Positions 50,701-57,606 of a stretch of DNA of 64,000 bases are shown here, one piece after another (the stretch's first letter is position 1; the number at the start of each line of letters is the position of its first letter). The stretch lies in contig LUCM01004215.1 in the NCBI GenBank assembly GCA_008360955.1, forward strand, positions 124,001-188,000, given 5' to 3'. The position numbers and the translations under genes were made by a program. This stretch comes from Fasciolopsis buskii (Eukaryota > Platyhelminthes > Trematoda > Plagiorchiida > Fasciolidae). The notes under the pieces were generated by a model, which saw only the letters and a program-made list of their open reading frames with translations, ran no database searches and had not been told where the DNA came from.

Positions 50701-51516
50701 ACAGTATTGAAGGAGGAATAATATGACCACAATATCTACCTGAAATTAGAGAGTTTGAAAAACTTAGAAACCCGGAAGTCCGATTCAGATCATTGCACTC
50801 CCAATTTTTGCCATACTGGACCAAACTCACTGACTCACCCAACAGTCTAGATCCGGAATAATAACCATCGCGAATTTCAATATAATCGTTCATGCAGGAA
50901 GTTGGATTTTGGAAATTATTAGTTATGTCGTACGATCGGTGTACTCCATTCAACTCGGACATAATCGAGGATGTTAATGGACTGGATATTACCGGCCCGG
51001 CTATATCCACATGTGTGAAATTCAAACGGATGCGTTCACCTGATGCAGCGTTGATACGCCACTGGCAGAGAATTGGACCGGCTGATGTGAATCCCAGAGC
51101 AGAAGAAGGCGAAGTGGATGCGGCTGAAGACATACCGGAGTTCAGCAGGTCACCACCAATCACGAATTTGTCACGTGGTGACAACTGACCAGAAGAAAGC
51201 AATGGCGGGTATGCTTGCACCTTCTGACTGTGTTTAGATTGAGCAGGCTGATCGTTTACCATACCTGAAAGGCTATTATCAACCATGACATCCAAGCCAT
51301 TGCCAGTGATCGGTTGAAATGGGTGGTGCAGATGACTGTTGTCATCGGGTATAAGGTCAGCGACAGAAAGCGCGTTGCCAGAATGGTAAAGCTGTTCCAA
51401 TCCAACAGAGAATGGTAGATACGAGGAGTTTACGGTATTGAACCCACCCTCAATCTTCCAGGCCATCTGTGGCGACGCAAACGATCCAGAAGGCTCAAGA
51501 AGTGTCCGACCGCAGG
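10770..51516 (-). CDS. BMP1/tld: Tolloid/BMP1-type metalloproteinase, C-terminal part, multi-exon gene
   Basis: Ten exons on the minus strand give CUB1, CUB2, EGF1, CUB3, EGF2, CUB4 and the end of CUB5, in the order of BMP1/tolloid. Proteins of this family are secreted astacin-type zinc proteases that cleave procollagens and release BMP ligands from chordin/Sog; the CUB and EGF modules bind substrates and calcium. Consecutive exons join in frame at GT/AG sites, and the joins recreate family-typical strings such as YEAICGG at CUB1-CUB2 and FQKEFDEC at CUB2-EGF1. Every module border seen is phase 1. The joined exons total 3090 nt. The astacin domain with its zinc-binding HExxH was not found and should lie upstream of the window. 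The first part of CUB5 is also missing. Introns range from 99 nt to about 10.7 kb. Paralogue identity (BMP1 or TLL) cannot be decided, since most invertebrates have one such gene. Confidence 0.95.
12153..12221 (-). mobile_element. Diverged tRNA-derived SINE fragment
   Basis: The minus strand has GTGGTCGCCTTGAATCTTAA and a B-box-like CTGGGTTTGAATTCGG followed by CAGGACAC. The spacing fits a tRNA head, but both boxes have mismatches. Confidence 0.35.
18538..19228. other. Assembly gap (691 N)
   Basis: This is a run of undetermined bases inside the intron region where the missing first part of CUB5 is expected. Any open frame across it is an artefact. Confidence 1.
19345..19376. repeat. (CAA)n trinucleotide tract
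   Basis: CAA and AAC units with single interruptions lie shortly after the assembly gap. Confidence 0.85.
21445..21606 (+). CDS. 53-codon signal-anchor ORF on the left arm of the inverted repeat
   Basis: ATG follows directly after an in-frame TGA and opens [20 protein letters not shown], then a hydrophobic run [17 protein letters not shown]. The basic N-terminus and the 17-residue hydrophobic core look like a signal peptide or signal anchor. After GQGS there is a good donor, TCAG|gtgagc, at codon 41 in phase 1, so it may be a first coding exon of 121 nt (21445-21565). Unspliced, it continues [13 protein letters not shown] and stops. The same frame is on the other arm. No family is recognised. 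Trematode micro-exon genes also begin with short signal-peptide exons, but that is only an analogy. Confidence 0.4.
   Translation: MKRMSREWKRCTLVIQIQPWIRIIVLISSALLLWIVGQGSGELRRLNELFLGA
22131..22292 (-). CDS. 53-codon signal-anchor ORF on the right arm of the inverted repeat
   Basis: This is the mirror copy of the left-arm frame, with one visible change (NEL becomes NGL near the end) and the same ATG, hydrophobic core and TCAG|gtgagc donor after codon 40. Here the frame is on the tolloid strand, between the CUB4 exon and the last exon. Its possible donor is phase 1, which fits the phase 1 start of CUB modules in this gene, so it could act as an alternative first exon feeding CUB5 and the tail. 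No transcript evidence exists in the sequence. Confidence 0.4.
   Translation of the reverse strand: MKRMSREWKRCTLVIQIQPWIRIIVLISSALLLWIVGQGSGELRRLNGLFLGA
22482..22695 (-). CDS. BMP1/tld: Tolloid exon: CUB4 second part
   Basis: The 214-nt exon enters in phase 0 after cgtctcgaag with [18 protein letters not shown]. It continues [15 protein letters not shown] and [16 protein letters not shown], and leaves in phase 1 at ACTG|gtgagt. Human CUB4 has DNSVQRKGFQASHAT, so this module is well conserved. The usual LE of the YDxLEV strand is LV here. The open frame continues about 180 nt past the donor into the inverted repeat; that extension is intronic. Confidence 0.95.
23573..23709 (-). CDS. BMP1/tld: Tolloid exon: CUB4 first part
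   Basis: The 137-nt exon encodes [20 protein letters not shown], then [13 protein letters not shown], and ends GHRVKI. Human CUB4 has TSPNWPDKYPSKKECTW and GHRVKL. Phase 1 entry places the acceptor at tacaacactag, upstream of the more obvious AG at gtaaag, because only the first gives the right frame with the preceding exon. It leaves in phase 0 at ATT|gtaagt. The pyrimidine-rich tract before the acceptor is good. Confidence 0.93.
25258..25263 (-). terminator. AATAAA downstream of the candidate EGF2-linked last exon
   Basis: A canonical poly(A) signal on the minus strand lies about 44 nt past the TGA of the candidate exon. It is worth noting only because of that spacing. Confidence 0.3.
25307..25410 (-). 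CDS. Candidate alternative last exon after EGF2
   Basis: In the intron after the CUB3/EGF2 exon there is a very strong acceptor: a long C/T tract (ctctctccctctcctg) ending ttatttcag. The next 104 nt are open in phase 1, the phase of the upstream donor, adding [20 protein letters not shown] and 14 more residues before TGA. AATAAA follows about 44 nt later at 25258-25263. Together these form a compact possible terminal exon for a product ending after EGF2. The peptide has no recognisable domain. Confidence 0.3.
27417..27723 (-). CDS. BMP1/tld: Tolloid exon: CUB3 second part plus EGF2
   Basis: The 307-nt exon enters in phase 0 at acacag|CAAGCC with [13 protein letters not shown]. It completes CUB3 ([15 protein letters not shown], then [17 protein letters not shown]) and passes without an intron into EGF2: [20 protein letters not shown], then [21 protein letters not shown]. 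It leaves in phase 1 at GAAA|gtaagc. Both calcium-EGF signatures, DxDEC and CxNTxGxYxC, are present. About 6.6 kb of intron separates it from the CUB3 start. Confidence 0.96.
27724..34347 (-). other. Intron within CUB3
   Basis: About 6.6 kb with one diverged SINE fragment. Several plus-strand frames of 60-105 codons (31153, 31874, 33098, 33491) have no recognisable motif or convincing splice sites and were not called. Confidence 0.7.
30338..30394 (-). mobile_element. Diverged tRNA-derived SINE fragment
   Basis: The minus strand reads CGTTCACAGTCATTCGTTCC and then ATATCGGGCGCG, similar to the anticodon-arm-to-3' part of the copy near 51.7 kb. The B box is badly decayed. Confidence 0.35.
34348..34508 (-). 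CDS. BMP1/tld: Tolloid exon: CUB3 first part
   Basis: The 161-nt exon enters in phase 1 after ggcctaccag and leaves in phase 0 at AAT|gtgagt. It encodes [20 protein letters not shown], then [18 protein letters not shown], and ends FNLEGRN. Human CUB3 has [14 protein letters not shown] and ETEGND at these places. The first two cysteines are present. The frame runs on for a few residues past the donor, but those are intronic. Confidence 0.96.
34509..35946 (-). other. Intron between EGF1 and CUB3
   Basis: About 1.4 kb. A 104-codon plus-strand frame at 35112 has no recognised motif. Nothing else was seen. Confidence 0.7.
35947..36069 (-). CDS. BMP1/tld: Tolloid exon: EGF1 (calcium-binding EGF)
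   Basis: The 123-nt exon encodes exactly one EGF module, phase 1 to phase 1, between ctattgcgcag and GAAG|gtgagt. It reads [20 protein letters not shown] and then [20 protein letters not shown], with six cysteines. The CxNTxGxYxC string is the pattern for beta-hydroxylation of calcium-binding EGF domains. Its position after CUB2 is that of EGF1 in BMP1/tolloid. Confidence 0.96.
36404..36810 (-). CDS. Candidate alternative last exon after CUB2
   Basis: An unbroken 135-codon frame on the gene's strand lies in the 1.5-kb intron between CUB2 and EGF1. A plausible acceptor, ccaactaaacag, opens it in phase 1, matching the phase 1 donor of the CUB2 exon, so the frame could be joined without a shift. 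It begins [17 protein letters not shown], continues with a Gln/Tyr/Pro-rich part ([20 protein letters not shown]) and ends [11 protein letters not shown] with TAA. AATAAA overlaps the last codons. If used, it would give a short secreted form ending after CUB2. It matches no known domain, and a chance frame is possible. Confidence 0.35.
37567..37762 (-). CDS. BMP1/tld: Tolloid exon: CUB2 second part
   Basis: The 196-nt exon enters in phase 0 with [17 protein letters not shown], continues [15 protein letters not shown], and ends GFTATFQK in phase 1 at AAAAG|gtaaac. It supplies cysteines 3 and 4 of CUB2. The acidic residues of the CUB calcium site are visible in YDYLEIRDG and in [12 protein letters not shown]. 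Human BMP1 has HDSCAYDYLEVRDG at the same place. A 181-codon plus-strand frame overlapping it is only the antisense shadow. Confidence 0.96.
37763..41618 (-). other. Intron within CUB2
   Basis: About 3.9 kb, containing one degenerate SINE fragment near 39.95 kb. No other exon or gene was recognised. Confidence 0.7.
39911..39990 (+). mobile_element. Degenerate tRNA-derived SINE fragment
   Basis: GGCCGTGGTGGAGCAGTTTA followed by GAGTATTCATTTGCAAGTAT has the look of a tRNA D-arm and anticodon arm with an A box. The B box position (GATGAGTTGTCC) is decayed. Confidence 0.35.
41619..41764 (-). CDS. BMP1/tld: Tolloid exon: CUB2 first part
   Basis: The 146-nt exon follows the acceptor ttttttttcag, enters in phase 1 and leaves in phase 0 at TTCCAG|gtgatt. 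Joined to the previous exon it reads YEAICGGEL, as in BMP1. It then gives [19 protein letters not shown] and ends VALTFHSFQ. The first two cysteines of CUB2 and the SPNYP motif are present. The intron on its 5' side is about 8.9 kb. Confidence 0.96.
42770..42915 (+). mobile_element. tRNA-derived SINE copy with tail
   Basis: GCTCAAGCGGATATGGTCCT and the B box GCGGATTCGAATCCT are at tRNA spacing. The following sequence (AACCCCTTCCT, then CACCGTTG and AATAAAGATAG) resembles the tail of the copy near 63.0 kb (AACCCACTTCCT, then CACCTGTTCG). Confidence 0.5.
44947..45010 (+). mobile_element. tRNA-derived SINE copy
   Basis: GGCCTAAGGCGTTCAACTCA followed by TTGGGTTCGAG and TTGAACGCG resembles the copy near 51.7 kb (GGCTAAGGCGTTCGACTCA, GGGTTCGCGTC, TTCGGGCGCG), here on the plus strand. 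It is diverged and has lost the acceptor-stem pairing. Confidence 0.5.
47250..47651 (+). pseudogene. Possible decayed coding sequence, identity unknown
   Basis: A 128-codon frame reads [20 protein letters not shown] and [12 protein letters not shown]. From about 47450 a different frame looks more protein-like ([19 protein letters not shown], then [19 protein letters not shown]). GC content and CpG are higher than in the flanks. A change of best frame partway suggests a frameshifted relic, perhaps of a mobile element. No motif allows naming it. Confidence 0.2.
48776..48807. repeat. Short tandem repeat, 13-bp unit
   Basis: The unit GAGAAAATAAAAT occurs twice, followed by a partial third copy. 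Confidence 0.8.
48900..49420 (-). mobile_element. Decayed CR1-like non-LTR retrotransposon, reverse transcriptase fragment
   Basis: On the minus strand, across several frames with stops, reverse transcriptase blocks appear in the correct order: [11 protein letters not shown], then VVFDSVDH, then [20 protein letters not shown], then [20 protein letters not shown], then [10 protein letters not shown] with DWFEAKP. YADD is the catalytic core of the polymerase (49045-49056). The last block matches the FAPSKCKxLLQDW-type end of CR1-clade elements common in trematodes. Stops and shifts make it non-functional. It lies in the 8.9-kb intron between CUB1 and CUB2. Confidence 0.75.
50623..50739 (-). CDS. 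BMP1/tld: Tolloid exon: CUB1 second part
   Basis: The 117-nt exon runs from an acceptor in ctctctaatttcag to the donor GAAG|gtatgt, phase 1 at both ends. It encodes [19 protein letters not shown] and then IEYRR...GFIADYE, which aligns with human CUB1 (GRFCGSKLPEP...SRLWVEF...GFFAVYE) and supplies the fourth CUB cysteine. The 99-nt intron before it (50740-50838) is also free of stops in this frame, so the genomic frame reads straight through. The exact fit of the spliced product, LLG joined to RYCG, shows that removing it is correct. Confidence 0.93.
50839..51516 (-). CDS. BMP1/tld: Tolloid exon: CUB1 first part, with large insertions
   Basis: The exon follows a tttttacag acceptor and opens in phase 1 with [17 protein letters not shown], matching the ACGETL start of BMP1 CUB1. 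Later segments match CUB1: [19 protein letters not shown] and [17 protein letters not shown], with cysteines 1 to 3 present. It ends at a strong donor, TTGG|gtgagt. At 678 nt it is far longer than needed. About 122 extra codons, rich in Ser, Asn, Asp and Pro, lie between the first strand and ILCQW, and about 30 extra lie before the third cysteine. The larger insert has splice-like ends of matching phase, so it may be removed in some mRNAs (see findings). Reading it as coding is supported by its unbroken frame and roughly 50% GC. Confidence 0.93.
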
Positions 51517-51690
51517 CTGTAAAAAGGTAGAAAAATTACCAATATAGTCTCTGCTTGAGTTATAACCATTATTTATTTTCATCAAATAATTCACCATGTG
51601 ATATCATCGCTCATCTCACCATAAAAAAATCATGGAAGCACTGTACAGCTGTTCATTCTTGTTAGGAATCATCAGCAATGCATATTCACC

Positions 51691-51770
51691 GCGCCCGAAC
51701 TGGGACGCGAACCCGGGACGAACGATTGTGAGTCGAACGCCTTAGCCATTACGCTACCGTGCAGGCCCTG
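51691..51770 (-). mobile_element. tRNA-derived SINE copy, best preserved
   Basis: The minus strand has an A box, TAGCGTAATGGCTAAGG, and a B box, GGGTTCGCGTCCC, at tRNA spacing, with CGTTCGACTCACAATCG between them in the anticodon-arm position. The ends do not form a 7-bp acceptor stem, so this is a tRNA-related SINE head and not a working tRNA gene. Related copies lie near 44.95 kb and 30.35 kb. Confidence 0.6.
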
Positions 51771-52329
51771 AGCGGTTTGTTGTTTTTCACCACAAAATTG
51801 CACCTATTATTTATTTGAACAGTATGAAGAGGTCTAGTAAAGCATGCTATCGGGGAAAGTATGTGGAGTCTGAAGGAGTTGGGTAAGCTTGAAAATTTGA
51901 ACACCCACCCCTGCATGATGACTGTATGCATCAGTTGCGGTTAATGCTTATTCAATGGCGGACAGAAAACTTTGCGTTCAAGTTTCATCTCGTGACAGTG
52001 TAAAGATCGACAACTTCGTGGTTTCACAGATGCCCAGTGGATGCGGTAAACCTCAAAGTTCAAAGGATTAATGAAATCTTTTGAAATAACCGTCTACCAA
52101 CCGCGAAGAATAAGCCGGAGAGCAAGGCTTCTGTAGTTTAGCTACACTACCGTGCTTGCCTTCAACCAGTCGCTTGAGCAATATCGATGAAGTTCACAAC
52201 ATTTTGGCCGACTTGGAGAACACCCATAAAATCGAATAATAATTTTTTAGTGTACACAAAAAATGAAGAATAGAAACCCAAAATTCTGTTATTCACTAAA
52301 ATGGAACAAAACCCTCATGTAGTAGTCTT

Positions 52330-52720
52330 TATATTCTGCAGATAAATTTCACACCCCGGTCGGTTCAGATACCCTAACTGCTTGGAATCTTTCGAAGAAT
52401 ACACATCAAAAAGAAAACCAAAAGGTGTTTCAAAACTTCCGTTGGTCGATAACAATGGATGTCTGATGAAACAACGATCCCTGTTAGATGCAAGGGCCGC
52501 TAAGCCGATTAGTGAACGTGAAAAGTGGCATTTTACCAATCTTAGATCTTCGATGGTTTCAAAGTTGCAGCCAACTTTAAACTTGGACGAGTTCAAGTCT
52601 GGAAGTTGCACAGGGACTCAAAACGATTCCTTATCATTGGCTTCTGCTTACAAATATCAGCGTTATACTGACCCAGTGGACGTTTATCCACAAAACAAGA
52701 GAGCACCAATCCAATTTTAG
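52330..52720 (+). CDS. Unidentified plus-strand ORF, possible nested gene or retrocopy (part 1)
   Basis: This open frame of about 130 codons starts just after an in-frame TAA near ttctgcag and ends at TAG. It reads RYPNCLESFEEYTSKRKPKG, later SEREKWHFTNLRSSMVSKL and YKYQRYTDPVDVYPQNKRAP. The hydrophilic, varied composition is more protein-like than most frames nearby. There is no in-frame ATG early on, so it would have to be an internal or 3' exon, or a decayed copy. No domain is recognised. The next frame downstream may belong to the same unit. Confidence 0.3.
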
Positions 52721-52975
52721 AACGAAAGCTTAGCAAAAATCACCATAAGTGTAAAGTAAAACCAGTGATATAACAATTGCCTATGTTTTTTTGTTTTTTA
52801 CAAAAAGAGCAATTTCCAATTGTCACGGGTAAAGAGGAGAATATTTTGGGGCAATTTCCAAGGCCAGAACGTAAGCTACAAACTGTTATATGCAGTGAAA
52901 ACAGTTTAGAGATGATTTGAAAGGTGAATGGATTTGACTGTGTTCCAAAACTTGCGTTTTCTGAAAAATGTTTAA

Positions 52976-53260
52976 TTGGAGTTTCTAGAGAAAGTCAGTG
53001 ATCATAAACATTTAAAGATCGCAGAAGAAATTTTGGCTTCCTATAGGGCACTTCCTGAATATTTTTATTCGAAATTGTACGAGGCTTGGGGTTACAAAAT
53101 ACAAAGAAAATTATTCGCTCAAATCAGAACAGACGAAGGCTGTAAGTCATTTAAGCAAAACAAACCCCCTGTACACTTCGAAATAAAGTCATCAGGTTTT
53201 GGCCGACCAATCCGCCATCGTCCAAATTTGACAGATGGCTTAAAATTACTACTTGTTTAG
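52976..53260 (+). CDS. Unidentified plus-strand ORF, possible nested gene or retrocopy (part 2)
   Basis: The frame reads EFLEKVSDHKHLKIAEEILA, then SYRALPEYFYSKLYEAWGYK, and ends FGRPIRHRPNLTDGLKLLLV with TAG. It looks like a soluble helical protein. It shares the reading register of the frame that ends at 52720. The stretch between them also has protein-like fragments (GQFPRPERKLQTVICSENS) but in another register, with stops. This suggests a multi-exon gene or a frameshifted pseudogene. Function unknown. Confidence 0.3.
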   Translation: MEFLEKVSDHKHLKIAEEILASYRALPEYFYSKLYEAWGYKIQRKLFAQIRTDEGCKSFKQNKPPVHFEIKSSGFGRPIRHRPNLTDGLKLLLV

Positions 53261-56200
53261 ATTCAGCGTACTCGATCAGAATATTTGTTGAACAAATATT
53301 TGCTTTAGGGTTAAAATTTTAGTTGACTTTCGACTCTAGTACAGATTTTAACCAAAAAGCTCGGGTGAATTCACCGGATTCATTTTCATTTAATTGATTT
53401 TGTGATCCGGTCGGACAGTCTAAGAAATAGGTTAGAACCGATGTCAGAAATTATAATTTACCTGAAAATACCACTAACGTCTACATTCGCCTCGTTGGTG
53501 CCCATGGTTGCATGCTTCCAAGGATTGTGCACTTCATTCATCCTTTATGACTCAAGTTACAGGGGAGGAAAATTCCCGTCATACTATCGGGTTTCTTTGC
53601 ATTTGTCTGTCAGTCTAACCTAAAAATTCGTAGACCATGCCTTATCTGTGAAGCACGGACAGGCAGCCTGTTCACTGCTTGTTACACGTCTTCACTTGGC
53701 AACCTGATATTTTCATGTGTATCATCCACTGATCAGTGTGTTATGTATGACTGAACTTCTCCAGTTGGTTCAAGCATCAGAATTCGAATACCCATTGCTA
53801 CCCTGGAAATGGTCGTAATTGTGACCATGAGTGAAAACTTACGTTACCAATTCAACCGAAGCCTGCCTGGCGCATCAGTGACTGATGACTTTTTAAGACT
53901 AATTCTGACCAACGGGATATTTTGCGGTAAACTTGAAAATCTACGTGATTTTTTGTGCAGTATTCGAATGTTTCCTTCTTAGGGATTGAAGCTCATTGTT
54001 GACAACATCTGTAGACTTTGGATCATATTTCTATTATCAGATACTCCGTACTCAGAGTTGAGGGCTAAGTCGAAGTTAAGTGATGCAGGCTAGTGGCTCT
54101 CAGTCATAATAGACCCACTCAAGGATCACTTTTTCAAGCGTTTCTTTTCCTGTCCTATTTCTTTCAATCATTGCCAGGTTAGAACTGCTAAATACGCCGA
54201 TTCCTGGCTTTTCCAGATTTTTTAAATACCCGAATTTCACATAGCAACTGTTTCATTTCCCGACAAAAAAGACTGGCTTTTTGCGATTTCACATTGACTT
54301 AAACAAACATTATTTAAAAGATTGTTTTGGTGCATCCTCTTATGCTTTTCATATCACCGGTACTTTGCTGATAGCTCGCGATGTGCCATTTGGAATCGAA
54401 GCCATTATCATAATATCTGGTTTTGATTAAGGCACACGGAAAATCCCGGTGGTAAAGAGCCGAAAAAATCCCAGTACGTCAAAATAACGCCGCAGTAGAC
54501 TCTGCAGAGAACATAGCAATTACTGTATCCACTTCAAAACACGAAAGACACGTTTACTTTCAGCAGTTCGACTTGGGATATTCAATATGCATTATATATA
54601 AATACATGCATACTGAATGCTAACCATTAGACGCACATAACTTAAGGGCCGGCAAAAAGAGTTATACCCCATCTTTAAGTTCGGAATTTTGTTAAAATAA
54701 CAATGTGCTCAACAATAAAAGTCAGTCGAATTTGTCACTTAGTCTCTTTTTTGTCTCCTCGATGCAGTTGCTGAAAGTCTGCAACAACAGGATAGATGAA
54801 TCAGCTTCCAATTTATTAGTACTTGGACATCTGTAACCGGAGCTGTTGAAAAAGTCTCAGCAGAATAAAATATGACAATTTTCTACCGTCTACTTGGCTG
54901 AAGTCAGGCTAATCGAGACAAACGTGAACTGGCTAACAGTTTCTACATAAACTGCATCGCACATGGTAGCAAATTTTCAAAAAAAAGCGGTTTGAAGATG
55001 GTTTGCTCAAATTAATCCCTAACACGCTTTCTGCCAGCAGATAATATAACTGTCAGATCGGTAAATTTGGTCAATCTGACTGTCGCCTTGTGCTCATTTG
55101 ACAGTCCATGGTCAACACCAACTGCCCTGGAAAACTAGCGATATTGACATGGCGGGATAAGACTCCAGTCGACTTCGGTTAGTCAGTCACAATCAGGGAC
55201 TTTTTCCTCTCACGGAACTCTTCATCTTGATTGAACCTGTCACTAACAAAGTAATATCACACAGACTTTAATTATTTGTCAATAAAATCATTTAATCAAC
55301 TTGGTCCTGTTCACTAAATGCAACCGAGATATTCCAGAACACTTTGCTTGATGAGAATCGGTGACGTGAGTGATTCTATAGTACTTTTGAGACTGAGGTT
55401 TTAGACTCTGACCATCTTTAGATTGTTGGCTAGGTCCTAGTCTAGCTAGAATTGTAAAGAAATGAAAATGACTTAGCTCTGTGAAAACTATATTGGAAAA
55501 CGTGCTCACTATTGACAGTTTCGGTTGGATTATAGTTCACATAGTACTTTTAGCCTGTACAACTGGCAACTTTCCTCTAGGCAGCAAATATAAAGCAAAC
55601 CAGTTTGTATGAGTAGTGTTTTTTTTTTGCGTGTGATGGTGAACCTGAACTGAACGGTGAACTCACTGCATATTAACAACCGGTATCCAACTACAAAGTC
55701 TTGTTAGTTGTTTTGTTTGATTTCGTAATTTTTCGAAATAATTGCATGATTTTAACTGAAAAGCCAAAATGGGAAACAAATAACGACAAACTGAATGCAA
55801 AGTGGAATGACCAAACTAGCCGATGAGGATTTAACCTAAAAACAGGTATACTTTGTGGCAAAAACTTCCGAAACCATGTGAAAGGCTGTGTGGATTCGGA
55901 GAAAATGTCAACCAGTGTTGTGTTGGGTTTAAAATAACGTGAGCTGGTTTCGCCGATTTTGGTTGAAACTTTGCTGGTTTGTTCGAGCACATGATATGAA
56001 ATTCACAAAACAACCGGTTCTACTCGGAAAAAAGAGTGACAGTGATGAATCTGCCAGTAACGTCAGGATTTTGAATTTTCCTAGTATTCATTAGACCAGT
56101 CGGCATTTTTCAAGTCTCAAGTTTGTTTTTGTCCAATCAAGGCTTTTTTTACCCTTAAAGCGGTTTCTCTTTTCCGTGTGTAGGTCGCAGACCAGGGCGC

Positions 56201-57586
56201 GCCTGATAAGCTATGACGCCAAACTAATGGGCAAATGGTTCCACATTTGCTGACGAACTCGTTAATCCACAGACCGGGATTTCCTACTGTGATTAATCTC
56301 AACTTCCCATTTGTATGAATGACATGTTTGAACATTTCACAAAGGGGTTTTTTAAAGACCCTATCGCGACATTTAGAAAACGAGGTTTTAGTTATCATTG
56401 TCCTTCAGAAGTTCATTATCAGATCACTTGTAGTAGATACAAAATGAACTAGAAAGTACATCACAGACAACTGTAAGAGTTTGCCATGATTAAGCTTTCA
56501 TCACTTAACTGCAGTAACCAGGTGGAATTCTATGGACAAATGATAACGAGAACATTCATGCATGTTTCTCAGCCAAAGTTGATTCGGTATCGAAGTCGGG
56601 TGATCTAAGCCTTAGTTCCACAGAACTGGGGCATTCCTACGGCACAAACGTGAACGCATTCGAATGAGTACGGCTGTACGGATTTAACCTCGTGTCACCC
56701 AAAACCTGTAAATTGAGTTACCTAATCAGGCCGCAATGAGGGGACGAAAAACCTTCATCCGTGTTTTGGTGTTATCCATGTCTAGGTGTACATGTTACTT
56801 TTATCCACGTGATCCGTCGAAAAAGGTAAATGAACTGAGCGGAATCAGTTGCTGTCCCAAATTTTTATGCTCATAAATGTTCGTTGGTCTCGGTTTCGAT
56901 TGGACCAAAGGTTGAAACAGTACCGAAGTACAAGGATAACAGTAAAAATTACGAGTTTTGTTGGTCTCATTTAAGAGGGATCACAAAACATAATTACCCA
57001 AGTGTAGCAGTTTTGTTCTACTCTTACCGAATTCATCTTCAGTGCTAGTTAATAATGAATTGTATGTTACGAGCTAATTGAAGATGGACAAATAAAATAT
57101 AAGGTAATTAGGGGAATTTTCACCCTAATTCTATTAGGTATGGTTTGGTATCAGTTGCTGTTTCACAGTAAACCAAAACTGATCAGCTTGACACATCTAC
57201 TGATTGATTTATTGGCAAAGTGCATCACGAAACATATGGCAACTGACTGAAAAAGATTATTCTAGAGTATCAAGGGAAACTAACCAACGGAATTGAGTCA
57301 CAGATAGCCACAAATTTAGCATTTGGGATGTAAAGCAATTGCCAGTAATGCGTTAGATATTACTTTCGGACGTGCTACCATAGAGTGACGTTTTGTCTGT
57401 ATTTCAAAAGAACTGTCGGTGGCAACAAGGAGAGCAAAATAATCGAAATACACTTTGGATGGAAACGCCTAAATATACGGAAGATCTCGAAAAAAATTAC
57501 CTATGATTATCTGCATAACATGAAAGGGAATGCTGATTTATAGGTCAGATAGACTGCTTGCTGGTACGTGTGTATTCGTCTGAATG

Positions 57587-57606
57587 TCTGTGTGTGTGAG
57601 AGAGAG
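57587..57606. repeat. (GT)n/(GA)n microsatellite
   Basis: A short run of GT units changes into GA units. Confidence 0.75.

Noticed and set aside
51691..51770. Functional tRNA gene (Val-like CAC anticodon)
   Set aside because: A and B boxes are good but the ends do not pair into an acceptor stem and the anticodon stem is weak, so it was called a SINE head.
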